The notes beneath the pieces were generated by a model. That model saw nothing but the letters and a program-made list of their open reading frames with translations. It did no database searches and had not been told where the DNA came from. Below are positions 23,419-31,222 of a stretch of 34,952 bases of DNA, piece after piece. Each line of letters starts with the position of its first letter. Within the stretch, counting starts at the first letter, position 1. A program made the position numbers and the translations under genes. The stretch is from a cf. Phormidesmis sp. LEGE 11477. Lineage in GTDB: Bacteria > Cyanobacteriota > Cyanobacteriia > Phormidesmidales > Phormidesmidaceae. The stretch is taken from the NCBI RefSeq assembly GCF_015207105.1, contig NZ_JADEXO010000064.1, forward strand, positions 1-34,952. The letters run 5' to 3'.

Positions 23419-24042
23419 ATGGAACCTCTCACTCACGCGCAACAAGAATTATACGATTGGCTTGTTGTCTATATCCGCGAAAACCGTCACTCTCCTTCAA
23501 TTCGGCAGATGATGCGCGAGATGAAGCTCAAATCGCCTGCACCTGTGCAGAGTCGACTAGAGCATCTGCGGCGAAAGGGCTACATTGACTGGAAAGAAGG
23601 TCAAGCGCGGACAATCCGCATTATCAAAGATAATCATGGCGTGCCTATCTTTGGCGCGATCGCAGCGGGCTCTATTGTCGAAACATTCGCCGATACCTTA
23701 GATGCCGACGAGTCCTTAGAACGGTTCGATCCGACTGCTCTTGACTTCAAAGGAAGTGACTTTGCGCTAAGAGTGCGAGGTGATTCGATGATAGAAGCTT
23801 TGATTGACGATGGTGATATCGTCATCATGCGTAAGGTCCAAGATCCTAAGCGGATTCGTAACGGCACAATCGTGGCGGCTAGGGTTGAGTCAGCCATGAC
23901 TTTGAAGTACTACCACTTTGACGATGGGAAAGTAACGCTCAAACCGGCCAATCCTCGGTTTGCGCCGATGGAGTACCCAGCCGCAGAAGTCAGTATTGAC
24001 GGCGAGCTAGTAGGTGTTTGGCGTAGTCGGGGCTTAGGTTAG
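23419..24042 (+). CDS. lexA: LexA repressor, cleavage-competent by sequence
   Basis: 207 residues. Residues 1-65 are the winged-helix operator-binding domain (LTHAQQELYDWLVVYIREN, SPSIRQMMREM, PAPVQSRLEHLRRKGYI). The C-terminal S24 peptidase domain has the self-cleavage bond Ala83-Gly84 in FGAIAAGS, the nucleophile Ser123 in GDSMIEALIDDGD and the general base Lys163 in AMTLKYYHF. All three match E. coli LexA (Ala84-Gly85, Ser119, Lys156), so RecA-stimulated autocleavage and a classical SOS response are expected. Some cyanobacteria, notably Synechocystis 6803, have lost such residues. A LexA box upstream supports autoregulation. Confidence 0.95.
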   Translation: MEPLTHAQQELYDWLVVYIRENRHSPSIRQMMREMKLKSPAPVQSRLEHLRRKGYIDWKEGQARTIRIIKDNHGVPIFGAIAAGSIVETFADTLDADESLERFDPTALDFKGSDFALRVRGDSMIEALIDDGDIVIMRKVQDPKRIRNGTIVAARVESAMTLKYYHFDDGKVTLKPANPRFAPMEYPAAEVSIDGELVGVWRSRGLG

Positions 24043-24093
24043 CCCTGGAATAAGCTAACCCCCCGTCCGAGCTAGTTATAGTCTGAGCAATTG

Positions 24094-24156
24094 GTAGTCC
24101 AAAGAATGTGTAGCTCGAAGAATCAGTAGCCTAGAATCACGTAGGACTAATGGTTC
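24094..24156. repeat. 16-nt array, 4 decayed copies
   Basis: GTAG recurs at 24094, 24110, 24126 and 24141, heading GTAGTCCAAAGAATGT, GTAGCTCGAAGAATCA, GTAGCCTAGAATCAC and GTAGGACTAATGGTTC. The first three copies are clearly related; the fourth is marginal. It is in the gap between lexA and the DUF3352 gene. Confidence 0.6.
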
Positions 24157-24260
24157 TAGCGTATGAAGCTCGCAGTTGAGAAAGCGTAGATCGGTGCCGA
24201 AGTGCCTTGATAAACGGGGATACTCTAAACTGATTTAGGTTGTTCAACAATGTAACGGAC

Positions 24261-25946
24261 ATGGTCACTGCTACAGAAACCTCTGCATCTGGTCGATCTG
24301 GCCGTGGATTTTGGTCAGAGCGGTTTTATGTGGTGATGTTGACGCTTTCATCCATACTTCTTTTGTGTGGTGCCGCAGGTTTTCTGTACTTAGAATCGAA
24401 CAGTCCTTTATCTTTACTAGGCGGTAGCGATCGCCCGATCGCTGCCGCTACTTTATTTGTTCCAAGACAGTCTGCTTTTTCAGCTTCGCTACTGACTCGG
24501 CCAGAGAAGATAGCCGCCTTCTTGCAATCGCTAGAAAGCCCTGATCAGCGGCAGCGGAGCCTGCAGGAAATCGAGCAGCTCAAGCAGCAGTTTCTAGACA
24601 AAGTGGGATTGGACTACGAGCAGACTATTCAGCCTTGGCTCGGAGAAGAGGTAACGTTTGCGCGCACCTTTACCGATCTCGATCTAGATTCGTCGAATGG
24701 TCAGCAGCCAGGCTATCTAGTCGCTGCTGAAATCGCACCGAGCCGACAGCATCAGGCGCAAGCGTTCTTGCAGCTATTTTGGCAGCAGCAGGCACTCTCT
24801 GGAAATGTGCCCAGCAGTGAGAAGCTCAGCGGCGTTCGGATTCTATCGTCTACGTCAGTGCGATCGCCTGCGATCAAAGCCACTGCGCTCGTCGGTGACC
24901 AGTTCGTCTTACTCGCGAATGATGCACGGGTACTCAAGCGCAGTATTCAGGTGGCTCAAACCGCAGAAAATTTAGCTCAAAACTCGGCATACCGCAAAAC
25001 CGTTGCTGCCCTGCCGGAAACGCGAATCGGTCTAGCCTATTTTGATTTGAACTTGTTTGATCTGAACTTACTTGACGATGCCAGATCGGATCGGGTATTC
25101 GCAGCGATGTCTATAGGACTTGATAGAACTGGCTTGGTCGCAGAGGCGCTGCCATCCTCAGCAGCATCACGAGTGCCAGCCCAGGTAGATAGATCTGCGC
25201 CAGCAAATGAGCGGGGCCAGACCCCAGCGACGCTATCGCTTTTACCCGCAAATAGTGAAGTGGCGATCGCCGATCAAACGCTCTCTCGCCTGCGCTCAGA
25301 CTTGGCTGCGATCGGTCTATCCGCCGATGCGCTGCCGGCGCTGTTGCAGTCAGTACTACAGCTAGAAGCCGACAGTACCCCGAGTACTCTAGAGAACTGG
25401 GCAACAGGCGATTACGCGCTAGGTAGAGTGAACACCGGGCGTTCACATGATTGGGTATTGGTAGTTGAGCGAGATGAGGCCGGAATTGCTGCTCTAGACC
25501 GCTACGCGATCGCCTCTGGCTATAGTAAAGTCCCCATCTCTGTGGGTGAGGCAACGGTCACCGCCTGGACCCGATTGAAGGCCGTTCAAAATGGCCAGCG
25601 AGGCCGTGACCTGGAAACAGAGCTCTTGGGATTGCACCTACAGCGAGACCGCTACGAAATTTTTGCAGACTCGCTAGCCGCGATGAATAGTGTGCTAGCA
25701 GCTTCAGAACCGTTAGTGCAATCGGCCCGGTTTGAGCAGGTGATTGGTCCGCTGGCTACCTCCCCGGAGCGGGGCTATATCTACCTCGATTGGCCTGCTG
25801 TCGCGCCTGCGCTCAGCCGCAGATTTCCTGCGCTCGCTCAGGCCGTGACTGTCACTGCGCCTGCTTTCTCTCACATCGATACGGTTGCCGCCACTCGCGC
25901 AGACGAAGCTGTCAGCCTCTTTGTCCGCCTCAAAGGGTCTGCCTAA
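24261..25946 (+). CDS. DUF3352 family membrane-anchored protein
   Basis: 561 residues from the ATG at 24261 (a TTG 21 nt upstream is also open). One transmembrane segment lies near residues 23-45 (FYVVMLTLSSILLLCGAAGFLYLE), then a large extracytoplasmic part. The pattern AAATLFVPRQSAFSASLLTRP, LDKVGLDYEQTIQPWLGEEV and LVAAEIAPSRQHQAQAFLQLF is that of DUF3352, a cyanobacterial and actinobacterial family of unknown function with repeated modules comparing protein energy-like segments. In-frame duplication FDLNL-FDLNL at about residues 261-270 comes from a 15-nt tandem repeat (25041-25070). A glycerate kinase gene starts 24 nt after its stop, so the two are likely cotranscribed, without an obvious shared function. 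Confidence 0.85.
   Translation: MVTATETSASGRSGRGFWSERFYVVMLTLSSILLLCGAAGFLYLESNSPLSLLGGSDRPIAAATLFVPRQSAFSASLLTRPEKIAAFLQSLESPDQRQRSLQEIEQLKQQFLDKVGLDYEQTIQPWLGEEVTFARTFTDLDLDSSNGQQPGYLVAAEIAPSRQHQAQAFLQLFWQQQALSGNVPSSEKLSGVRILSSTSVRSPAIKATALVGDQFVLLANDARVLKRSIQVAQTAENLAQNSAYRKTVAALPETRIGLAYFDLNLFDLNLLDDARSDRVFAAMSIGLDRTGLVAEALPSSAASRVPAQVDRSAPANERGQTPATLSLLPANSEVAIADQTLSRLRSDLAAIGLSADALPALLQSVLQLEADSTPSTLENWATGDYALGRVNTGRSHDWVLVVERDEAGIAALDRYAIASGYSKVPISVGEATVTAWTRLKAVQNGQRGRDLETELLGLHLQRDRYEIFADSLAAMNSVLAASEPLVQSARFEQVIGPLATSPERGYIYLDWPAVAPALSRRFPALAQAVTVTAPAFSHIDTVAATRADEAVSLFVRLKGSA
25041..25070. repeat. 15-nt in-frame tandem duplication in the DUF3352 gene
   Basis: TTTGATTTGAACTTG then TTTGATCTGAACTTA (13/15), translating to FDLNL twice. 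Confidence 0.85.
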
Positions 25947-25969
25947 AGGCCAAAATCACGGGCAGCAGC

Positions 25970-27106
25970 ATGGGCAACAGGTTTGATAGTATCCGGCCAA
26001 TTATTATTCGCTGGGGAAAAGGCGAGACGCCCACGGCTGACCAATATGAACAGGTGACTCGCTGGATGCTTGTGCAGCCCAGCGCTGCTGTCTGGCAATT
26101 AGAGGCTGTGTCAGTTACTTCAGCGCTAAGCGATCGCATCCAGCTCCTACAATCTATTGCTCAAAAGCTGCAGCTAGGGCAGATCAAACTGCCCCTACTA
26201 GGCGATTGGACGGCCTGGATCGAGCACATGTGGACGCTTTGGCTGCCTCTAGCGCTGAAAATTGATCAAGCGCAGCGAACAAAAGCCTCGTGCTCAGATG
26301 AGCAATTACCAGATGCTCACCTATTTGTTCAAGGCATACTAGGCGGACAGGGGACGGGTAAAACCACCCTCTCCAAGATTTTGCAGCTTTTACTAGCTGA
26401 GCTCGATCAGCAAACAGCGATACTATCCATCGACGATCTGTATCTGACCTATGTAGAACGCTGTGAGCTGAAGAAAAAAGATCCAAGGTTTATTTGGCGA
26501 GGGCCACCGGGCACTCACGATGTGGAACTAGGGAGGAGAACCTTTGCTCAAATCGCCAGAGCTTTGCCAGATGAGCAGATACAGCTCCCTCGATTTGATA
26601 AGTCTTTGTATGGAGGGCAAGGTGATCGCACTGAGCCAACACTGATTACAAAGCCGACAATTGTCTTGTTCGAGGGTTGGTGTGTAGGCGTACGGCCTCT
26701 CCCTGAAACCGCATTTCTTGAGCTTTCTAAACTGCCAAGTCCAATCAATACCGAAGCCGATCGGGCCTTTGCGCTTGACTGCAACCATCAGCTAAGGGAG
26801 TATGCGCCGCTGTGGGATTACTTAGACAGCCTGATAGTTCTATCTTCAGAAGACTATCGGCTTTCTCAGCAGTGGCGGCAGCAGGCAGAAGAAGAAAGGA
26901 TAGCCGAGGGAAAAAGTGGGCTGTCTAATGAAGAGATTGCGGCCTTTGTGGCTTACTTCTGGCAGGCGCTGCATCCCCAGCTATTTATTGAGCCGCTAAC
27001 GCGCGTTAGCCAAAGCCATGAGACGGCTGATTTGGTAGTCACTATCTGCCGATACCATCGGATTGCTCAAATCTATGTCCCTGCTGTGCTCCCCTGTGCT
27101 CCCTAG
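25970..27106 (+). CDS. D-glycerate 3-kinase, plant/cyanobacterial GLYK type
   Basis: 378 residues from the ATG at 25970; the frame is open back to 25790 inside the previous gene, but that stretch is Cys/Arg-rich nonsense. A P-loop GGQGTGKTTL (125-134) is followed by AILSIDDLYLTY, RGPPGTHDVELGRRTF and LPRFDKSLYGGQGDR, the marks of GLYK class III glycerate kinases related to phosphoribulokinase/uridine kinase. It phosphorylates glycerate to 3-phosphoglycerate at the end of the photorespiratory C2 cycle. VLFEGWCVGVRPLP and VAYFWQALHPQLFIEP continue the match. The last codons (LPCAP) and stop lie inside a perfect 10-nt tandem duplication. No other photorespiratory gene is adjacent. Confidence 0.88.
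   Translation: MGNRFDSIRPIIIRWGKGETPTADQYEQVTRWMLVQPSAAVWQLEAVSVTSALSDRIQLLQSIAQKLQLGQIKLPLLGDWTAWIEHMWTLWLPLALKIDQAQRTKASCSDEQLPDAHLFVQGILGGQGTGKTTLSKILQLLLAELDQQTAILSIDDLYLTYVERCELKKKDPRFIWRGPPGTHDVELGRRTFAQIARALPDEQIQLPRFDKSLYGGQGDRTEPTLITKPTIVLFEGWCVGVRPLPETAFLELSKLPSPINTEADRAFALDCNHQLREYAPLWDYLDSLIVLSSEDYRLSQQWRQQAEEERIAEGKSGLSNEEIAAFVAYFWQALHPQLFIEPLTRVSQSHETADLVVTICRYHRIAQIYVPAVLPCAP
27084..27103. repeat. Perfect 10-nt tandem duplication at the glycerate kinase 3' end
   Basis: CTGTGCTCCC twice without mismatch, ending just before the TAG stop (27104-27106). Confidence 0.85.
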
Positions 27107-27124
27107 GTCTGCTGAGGTCTACTG
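27105..27124. repeat. 10-nt tandem duplication starting in the glycerate kinase stop codon
   Basis: AGGTCTGCTG then AGGTCTACTG (9/10). Two unrelated duplications thus sit end to end around this stop codon. Confidence 0.75.
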
Positions 27125-27195
27125 GCCTCATCAGCTACGAAAATCAGTGTAAACTGACCACTATTAGGCAAAGAAACCGGGTGAATGTGGTGAGT

Positions 27196-27510
27196 ATGGA
27201 TACAACCGTTCAGGTGTTGACACCTTCTGGCATCTTAGATGGGACTAAAGCGCAGGAGATACGCTCTCAGGTTGATAGCGCTTTGTCTAGTGGTTCTAAC
27301 GTGCTGCTGATGGATCTAAAAGATACTACCTTTGTTGATAGTTCTGGGTTAGGAACGCTGGTCTCTGTGCTAAAGACAGTGCGATCGCGCGACTGTGAAA
27401 TGTACGTGTGCTCGATTAATCCGCAGGTCAAGATGCTGTTTGAACTCACCAGCATGGACCGGGTGTTTGAAATATACGAAAACCGCGAAGCGTTCGAGGC
27501 ATCGCGGTAG
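27196..27510 (+). CDS. Anti-sigma factor antagonist, STAS domain (SpoIIAA/RsbV-like)
   Basis: 104 residues from ATG 27196; upstream GTG codons at 27181, 27187 and 27190 are also in frame and would add up to five residues. The single STAS domain has VQVLTPSGILDGTKA (6-20), VLLMDLKDTTFVDSSGLGTL (36-55) and an LTSMDRVFEIYENREAFEAS tail. The DSSG motif holds the serine (Ser49) that an RsbW/SpoIIAB-type kinase would phosphorylate and a PP2C phosphatase would dephosphorylate. A GAF-PP2C phosphatase is encoded 6 kb downstream in the window, the natural counterpart; no kinase gene is visible. Convergent with ssb. Confidence 0.9.
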   Translation: MDTTVQVLTPSGILDGTKAQEIRSQVDSALSSGSNVLLMDLKDTTFVDSSGLGTLVSVLKTVRSRDCEMYVCSINPQVKMLFELTSMDRVFEIYENREAFEASR

Positions 27511-27597
27511 CCATTGCTTTAGATTGTCGGCGCTTTAGTAGAAGAACGCCGCGAGAAGCTGTCTGAGACTCTCAACGGAGCGTCCTAGTGAGGTGAA

Positions 27598-28062
27598 TTA
27601 AAAAGGAATGTCGTCGTACTCTGGGGCAGGCTCAGCTGGTTTGGCCTCTGCTGAAGCTGCGGGAACAGCCGCCGCAGCGGGTGTAGAGGCTGGCTTTGCG
27701 CCACTAGCAAATCGACCTTCGGCAATCGGCGTCGGCTCACCTAGTGCGACCGACTGCAGTTCACCGATTGGATTGATTCGCTGTGCCGTCATCTCAGCGC
27801 GTTTCTCTTTGAAGCCCTCGGGTCGCTCTAGCGTGTTCATGCTCAGTCGCCCTTCTAGTAAGACGCGATCGCCCACCTGATACCGCTCTTGAATCTCCTG
27901 AGCCAAATTGCCCCAGCCAACGACTTTCATTTGGCCAGTCGCATCCCCTTCTCTTAGCCCTGGAAATTTGACCACAAACTCCGCAATTGGCGTTTGATTA
28001 TCAGCGGTATAGCGTAGCTGCGGAGCCTGCACAATTTCCGCCATCAAGACGCAGTTATTCAT
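27598..28062 (-). CDS. ssb: Single-stranded DNA-binding protein
   Basis: 154 residues. Residues 1-100 form an OB fold (MNNCVLMAEIVQAPQLRYT, FVVKFPG, MKVVGWGNLAQEIQERYQVGDRV, LEGRLSMNTLERPEGFKEKR). A low-complexity Ala/Pro/Glu tail (about 115-148) ends in the acidic tip YDDIPF, the docking peptide for replication and repair partners. It coats ssDNA. The ATG overlaps the stop of the upstream pyrophosphorylase fusion by 4 nt (ATGA, 28062-28059), so translation is probably coupled and both are on one transcript. A paralogous long ssb may exist elsewhere; no LexA box is seen ahead of this operon. Confidence 0.93.
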   Translation of the reverse strand: MNNCVLMAEIVQAPQLRYTADNQTPIAEFVVKFPGLREGDATGQMKVVGWGNLAQEIQERYQVGDRVLLEGRLSMNTLERPEGFKEKRAEMTAQRINPIGELQSVALGEPTPIAEGRFASGAKPASTPAAAAVPAASAEAKPAEPAPEYDDIPF

Positions 28063-30587
28063 ATGACGCTTTCCTTTCTTCCCTGCTCTGATTCAATAAA
28101 ATCTTGAACCTTCTGCCGATAGGTCTGCAGCTGCTTATCCACCCAATCTCGGTCTTCACTATTAGCAAAAATGTGGACTAGCGGCTCTCCGGCATCCGGC
28201 AAAATCAACACCCAGTTCTGCTTACTAGCATCGACGATCTTAACACCGTCCACTAGCTCCAAACTCTCTGCTGGATGAGTCTCTACAAGATAACGCATGA
28301 GCCCGCCTTTGATGGTCCAAGGACAGCGCATCGTCTGCGACCGGTGAAACACTCTAGGCAGCTCCTCCCAAATCTGACCGAGCGATCGCTCTTGAATCAG
28401 CAGCATCTCAATCAGCTTAGCTACGCAGAACATCGCATCGAAACCAGGGTGTAGCTGCGGGAAGATAAAGCCCATGTCGCCACTGCCACCTAGCACCACA
28501 TTCTCTTGAGTGTGGCAAGCCTCCATCAGGGCTGTAGGATTGGCCTTGGTGCGAACTACCCTGCCATCATGGCGACGCGCAATCTCTTCAATTGCGCCCG
28601 ATGCCTGTACAGGAATGACGACCGTTCCTCTAGGATGCGCCGTCAAAATCATATGCGCCATCAGCGCCGTTAACGCCTCGCCTCGAATTGGCGAGCCGAC
28701 TTCGTCCACTAGTACTAGCTGTTCGCCGTTGGCTGAGATCTGTACGCCAAAGGTAGCTTGCAGGGCCTGAACGACTTGGCCAAGCTGTCCGAGCATGACA
28801 TCTCTTTCAGCAATTGAGGGGGCAGTCGGATTTAGACTGGCGTTGAGTACCACTGCGTCGCAATCGTACTGCCCTAGTAGCTGAGGCAAAACCGCACCGG
28901 AGACAGCATAGGCGTAATCGATCACGATTTTAGAGCGGCTATTGCGGATGGATTCGGCCCTAAGGTACTTGCTAAAGGCAGTGGTGTAGATGTCTATGAC
29001 CCGGCTCGGGTAGGTGACTGAGCCAATTTCATGGATCTGCGATCGCCTTAAATCCTCTTTGAAGTAAGCCCCTTCAATCTTTTTCTCTTTACTCTTTGGA
29101 ATATCGATGCCTTTTTTGTCAAAGAACTCAATCAAGAGATGGTCAGGGCGCTGAGGGTGCAACCTGACGTGAATTCCACCGACCACATCTAGCGTTGGCA
29201 GCACGTATCTAGCGACCGGAATAGCAGTCGCCTCTAGGTTTTGAATATTGATGCCCACAGACATTAGGCCCGCAATCAAAGACCTTGACGCCATCCTAGA
29301 AATGCTGCGCTGGTCTCTAGAGACCGTGACATAGGCTCCTGGCTTTAGCGTAGAACCGTAGGCCGCACCTAGCTTCACTGCAAATTCGGGCGTGATATCG
29401 ATGTTGGCTAGACCCGCCACCCCACGCTGGCCAAACAGATTACGCTGAGCTGTTTGGCCCCAGATCAAATTAATATTCAGCGTAGCTCCAGACTCGATAA
29501 TCTTGCTGGGCCAAACCCGGACGCCTGGGCTGATTTGGCCCTCTTCGCCAACGGTTGACAGCGCACCGACTACAGCCCCCTCTAAGATATGAGCGCGACG
29601 ATCCACGCGGGTTCCTCTGGCGATTACACAGGCTCGCAGGTGCGTATCTTCACCCACGACTGCCCCGTTCCAGATAATGGGTCGCTTTAGATCCGCATCG
29701 CTACCGATAGTGACGTTATCACCGATGACCGTACCTGGTTCTAGCACTGCTCTAGGGCCAATGCGGCAGTTGCTGCCGATCAAAACAGGTCCGTGGATTT
29801 TAGCCTCAGGATCAACATAGGTATTCTTGCCAATACGCACGCCTGCCGAGGTCTCTGGATAGTCGTAATCAATGAGCACCTTTTTATCTAGAGCGTCGTA
29901 ATGGGCCTCTCGGTAGGCATCTAGATGACCGACATCGCACCAGTAGCCGTCAGCAACATAGCCGTACATCGGCTCGCCCTTCTCTAGCAGAAGCGGAAAC
30001 AGATCTTTAGAGAAATCCTGCTCACACTCACCTGGCAGATAGTCTAAAACCTCTGGCTCTAGGATGTACGTGCCGGTGTTGACGGTATCTGAAAAAATTT
30101 CGCTAGTAGAAGGCTTCTCTAGAAACCGCACAATTTTGTCGTCTTCATCGGTGATGACTACGCCAAACTCGATTGGATTAGGCACACGGGTCAGCACCAG
30201 AGTTGCTTTTGACCCTTTGCTTTTGTGAAACGCGATCGCCTTTTTAAGATCAAAGTCAGTGATACTATCACCGCTAATGACTAGGAAAGTTTCGTCTAAT
30301 AATTCTGATACGTTTTTGACACAGCCAGCGGTGCCGAGTGGCTGGTCTTCTTCTACGGCGTAGGTCATCTGCACGCCGAAGTCTCTACCATCTTGAAAAT
30401 AGTCGCGCATCACATCAGGCAAGTAAAACAAAGTGGCAATGATTTCTGTGATGTCATAGCGCTTTAGGAGATTGACAATATGCTCAGCTATGGGGCGATT
30501 AAGCACTGGCACCATAGGCTTTGGTAAGTCGCACGTCAGCGGTCTGAGTCTAGTCCCAGAACCTCCAGCCATAAGTACTGCACGCAT
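28059..30587 (-). CDS. NDP-sugar (mannose-1-P) pyrophosphorylase fused to a phosphomannomutase-like domain
   Basis: 842 residues, three parts. Residues 1-235 are a nucleotidyltransferase: AGGSGTRLRPLT (7-18), LPKPMVPV (21-28), GDSITDFDL (106-114). Residues about 250-385 are left-handed beta-helix hexapeptide repeats (VRIGKNTYVDPEAKIHGPVL). Residues about 390-840 follow the phosphohexomutase layout but its catalytic motifs are gone: TASHNP is VRLHPQ near 474-479, the metal loop DxDxDR is SANGEQ at 618-623, and the phosphate loop RxSGTEP is LPDAGEP near 796-802. So the first part should make GDP-mannose or a similar NDP-sugar, while the mutase part is likely regulatory or sugar-phosphate-binding. 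This fusion is common in cyanobacteria. Overlaps ssb by 4 nt. Confidence 0.9.
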   Translation of the reverse strand: MRAVLMAGGSGTRLRPLTCDLPKPMVPVLNRPIAEHIVNLLKRYDITEIIATLFYLPDVMRDYFQDGRDFGVQMTYAVEEDQPLGTAGCVKNVSELLDETFLVISGDSITDFDLKKAIAFHKSKGSKATLVLTRVPNPIEFGVVITDEDDKIVRFLEKPSTSEIFSDTVNTGTYILEPEVLDYLPGECEQDFSKDLFPLLLEKGEPMYGYVADGYWCDVGHLDAYREAHYDALDKKVLIDYDYPETSAGVRIGKNTYVDPEAKIHGPVLIGSNCRIGPRAVLEPGTVIGDNVTIGSDADLKRPIIWNGAVVGEDTHLRACVIARGTRVDRRAHILEGAVVGALSTVGEEGQISPGVRVWPSKIIESGATLNINLIWGQTAQRNLFGQRGVAGLANIDITPEFAVKLGAAYGSTLKPGAYVTVSRDQRSISRMASRSLIAGLMSVGINIQNLEATAIPVARYVLPTLDVVGGIHVRLHPQRPDHLLIEFFDKKGIDIPKSKEKKIEGAYFKEDLRRSQIHEIGSVTYPSRVIDIYTTAFSKYLRAESIRNSRSKIVIDYAYAVSGAVLPQLLGQYDCDAVVLNASLNPTAPSIAERDVMLGQLGQVVQALQATFGVQISANGEQLVLVDEVGSPIRGEALTALMAHMILTAHPRGTVVIPVQASGAIEEIARRHDGRVVRTKANPTALMEACHTQENVVLGGSGDMGFIFPQLHPGFDAMFCVAKLIEMLLIQERSLGQIWEELPRVFHRSQTMRCPWTIKGGLMRYLVETHPAESLELVDGVKIVDASKQNWVLILPDAGEPLVHIFANSEDRDWVDKQLQTYRQKVQDFIESEQGRKESVI

Positions 30588-30860
30588 AATTGCTCTCCCG
30601 ATGCAAAAAATATTAAAAGTGAAACTGTCTCTACTTCAAGCCGTGACCACTCTGTGCGAAGCGCTCAGACAATCAGCAGCACTGATGTATGGACCCAACA
30701 CGCAGAAGAGAGCTTTAATTAGTTAAAAGGTATACCAAATACATTCTATAGGAGTGACGACTGCAGAAGTTCTAGAAAGTGGGCATCGCGCCAAATATGA
30801 TATATCAGCAGCGCTTTCGACTATCCTGATTTCATCGGCGCTATCATGATGAGCGACGGG

Positions 30861-30890
30861 CTAGTTCAGGTGATCCTAGTTCAGATGGTC
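30861..30890. repeat. 15-nt tandem duplication, 2 copies
   Basis: CTAGTTCAGGTGATC then CTAGTTCAGATGGTC (13/15), about 65-90 nt upstream of the small membrane protein gene. Confidence 0.88.
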
Positions 30891-30919
30891 ACTAGCTTGA
30901 TTTTGATCGACATTTTTAA

Positions 30920-30945
30920 TTGGTACTGTCACTTGGCACTGTGGA
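30920..30945. repeat. 13-nt tandem duplication running into a ribosome site
   Basis: TTGGTACTGTCAC then TTGGCACTGTGGA; the first ten bases match at nine. Copy 2 ends in the GGAGGG ribosome site (30943-30948) of the next gene. Confidence 0.65.
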
Positions 30946-30952
30946 GGGTTCT

Positions 30953-31138
30953 ATGGGCGAACTACTAACGATCGTTGCACTAGGCGTGTATCTAGTCGGC
31001 GGCTGGCGGTTTTGGAGCGGGTTCAACCGCACTAACTTTACGGATAAGAAAGCTTTCTTGACCCTGATGTGGCCTATTCTTTTAGTCTCTAATCAATCGT
31101 ATCGAAAGAACTTTTCTAAGGCGCTTAAAGGGTCCTGA
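30953..31138 (+). CDS. Small conserved cyanobacterial membrane protein
   Basis: 61 residues from the ATG at 30953, chosen because GGAGGG ends 4 nt before it; a longer frame to 30920 lacks such support. A hydrophobic N-terminus (MGELLTIVALGVYLVGGWRF) makes one transmembrane helix, then GFNRTNFTDKKAFLTLMWPI with a second hydrophobic run, and SYRKNFSKALKG at the end. I recall similar short proteins in many cyanobacteria, with the FxRTNF and SYRxNF patterns conserved, but no function. The gene is 73 nt upstream of the methyltransferase on the same strand. Confidence 0.75.
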   Translation: MGELLTIVALGVYLVGGWRFWSGFNRTNFTDKKAFLTLMWPILLVSNQSYRKNFSKALKGS

Positions 31139-31190
31139 CTTTAAAGAATAGTTGATGGTTCCTACCGCTAAGCTCAATCCTATCTAAGTC

Positions 31191-31222
31191 CAAGCACGTC
31201 TGAATTCGAGCATGTCTAAATC
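31191..31222. repeat. 16-nt tandem duplication containing the methyltransferase start codon
   Basis: CAAGCACGTCTGAATT then CGAGCATGTCTAAATC (12/16). Copy 2 holds the ATG (31212-31214); the same position in copy 1 is ACG. Confidence 0.7.

Larger units (their letters stand above)
30588..30952. other. 365-nt divergent region
   Basis: Between the pyrophosphorylase fusion (-) and the small membrane protein (+). It holds two tandem duplications close to the plus-strand gene and no RNA gene or frame that I can support. Promoters for both genes should be here; none is convincing. Confidence 0.6.

Noticed and set aside
25790-25969. N-terminal extension of the glycerate kinase overlapping the DUF3352 gene
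   Set aside because: The residues are Cys/Arg-rich out-of-frame translation of the previous gene; family similarity begins at the ATG 25970.
27483-27507. CCGCGA/TCGCGG hairpin near the end of the STAS gene as a terminator
   Set aside because: It lies within the coding sequence and no T-run follows.
30921-30936. LexA-like GGTAC before the small membrane protein
   Set aside because: Only the left half fits; the right half reads ACTT rather than GTWC.
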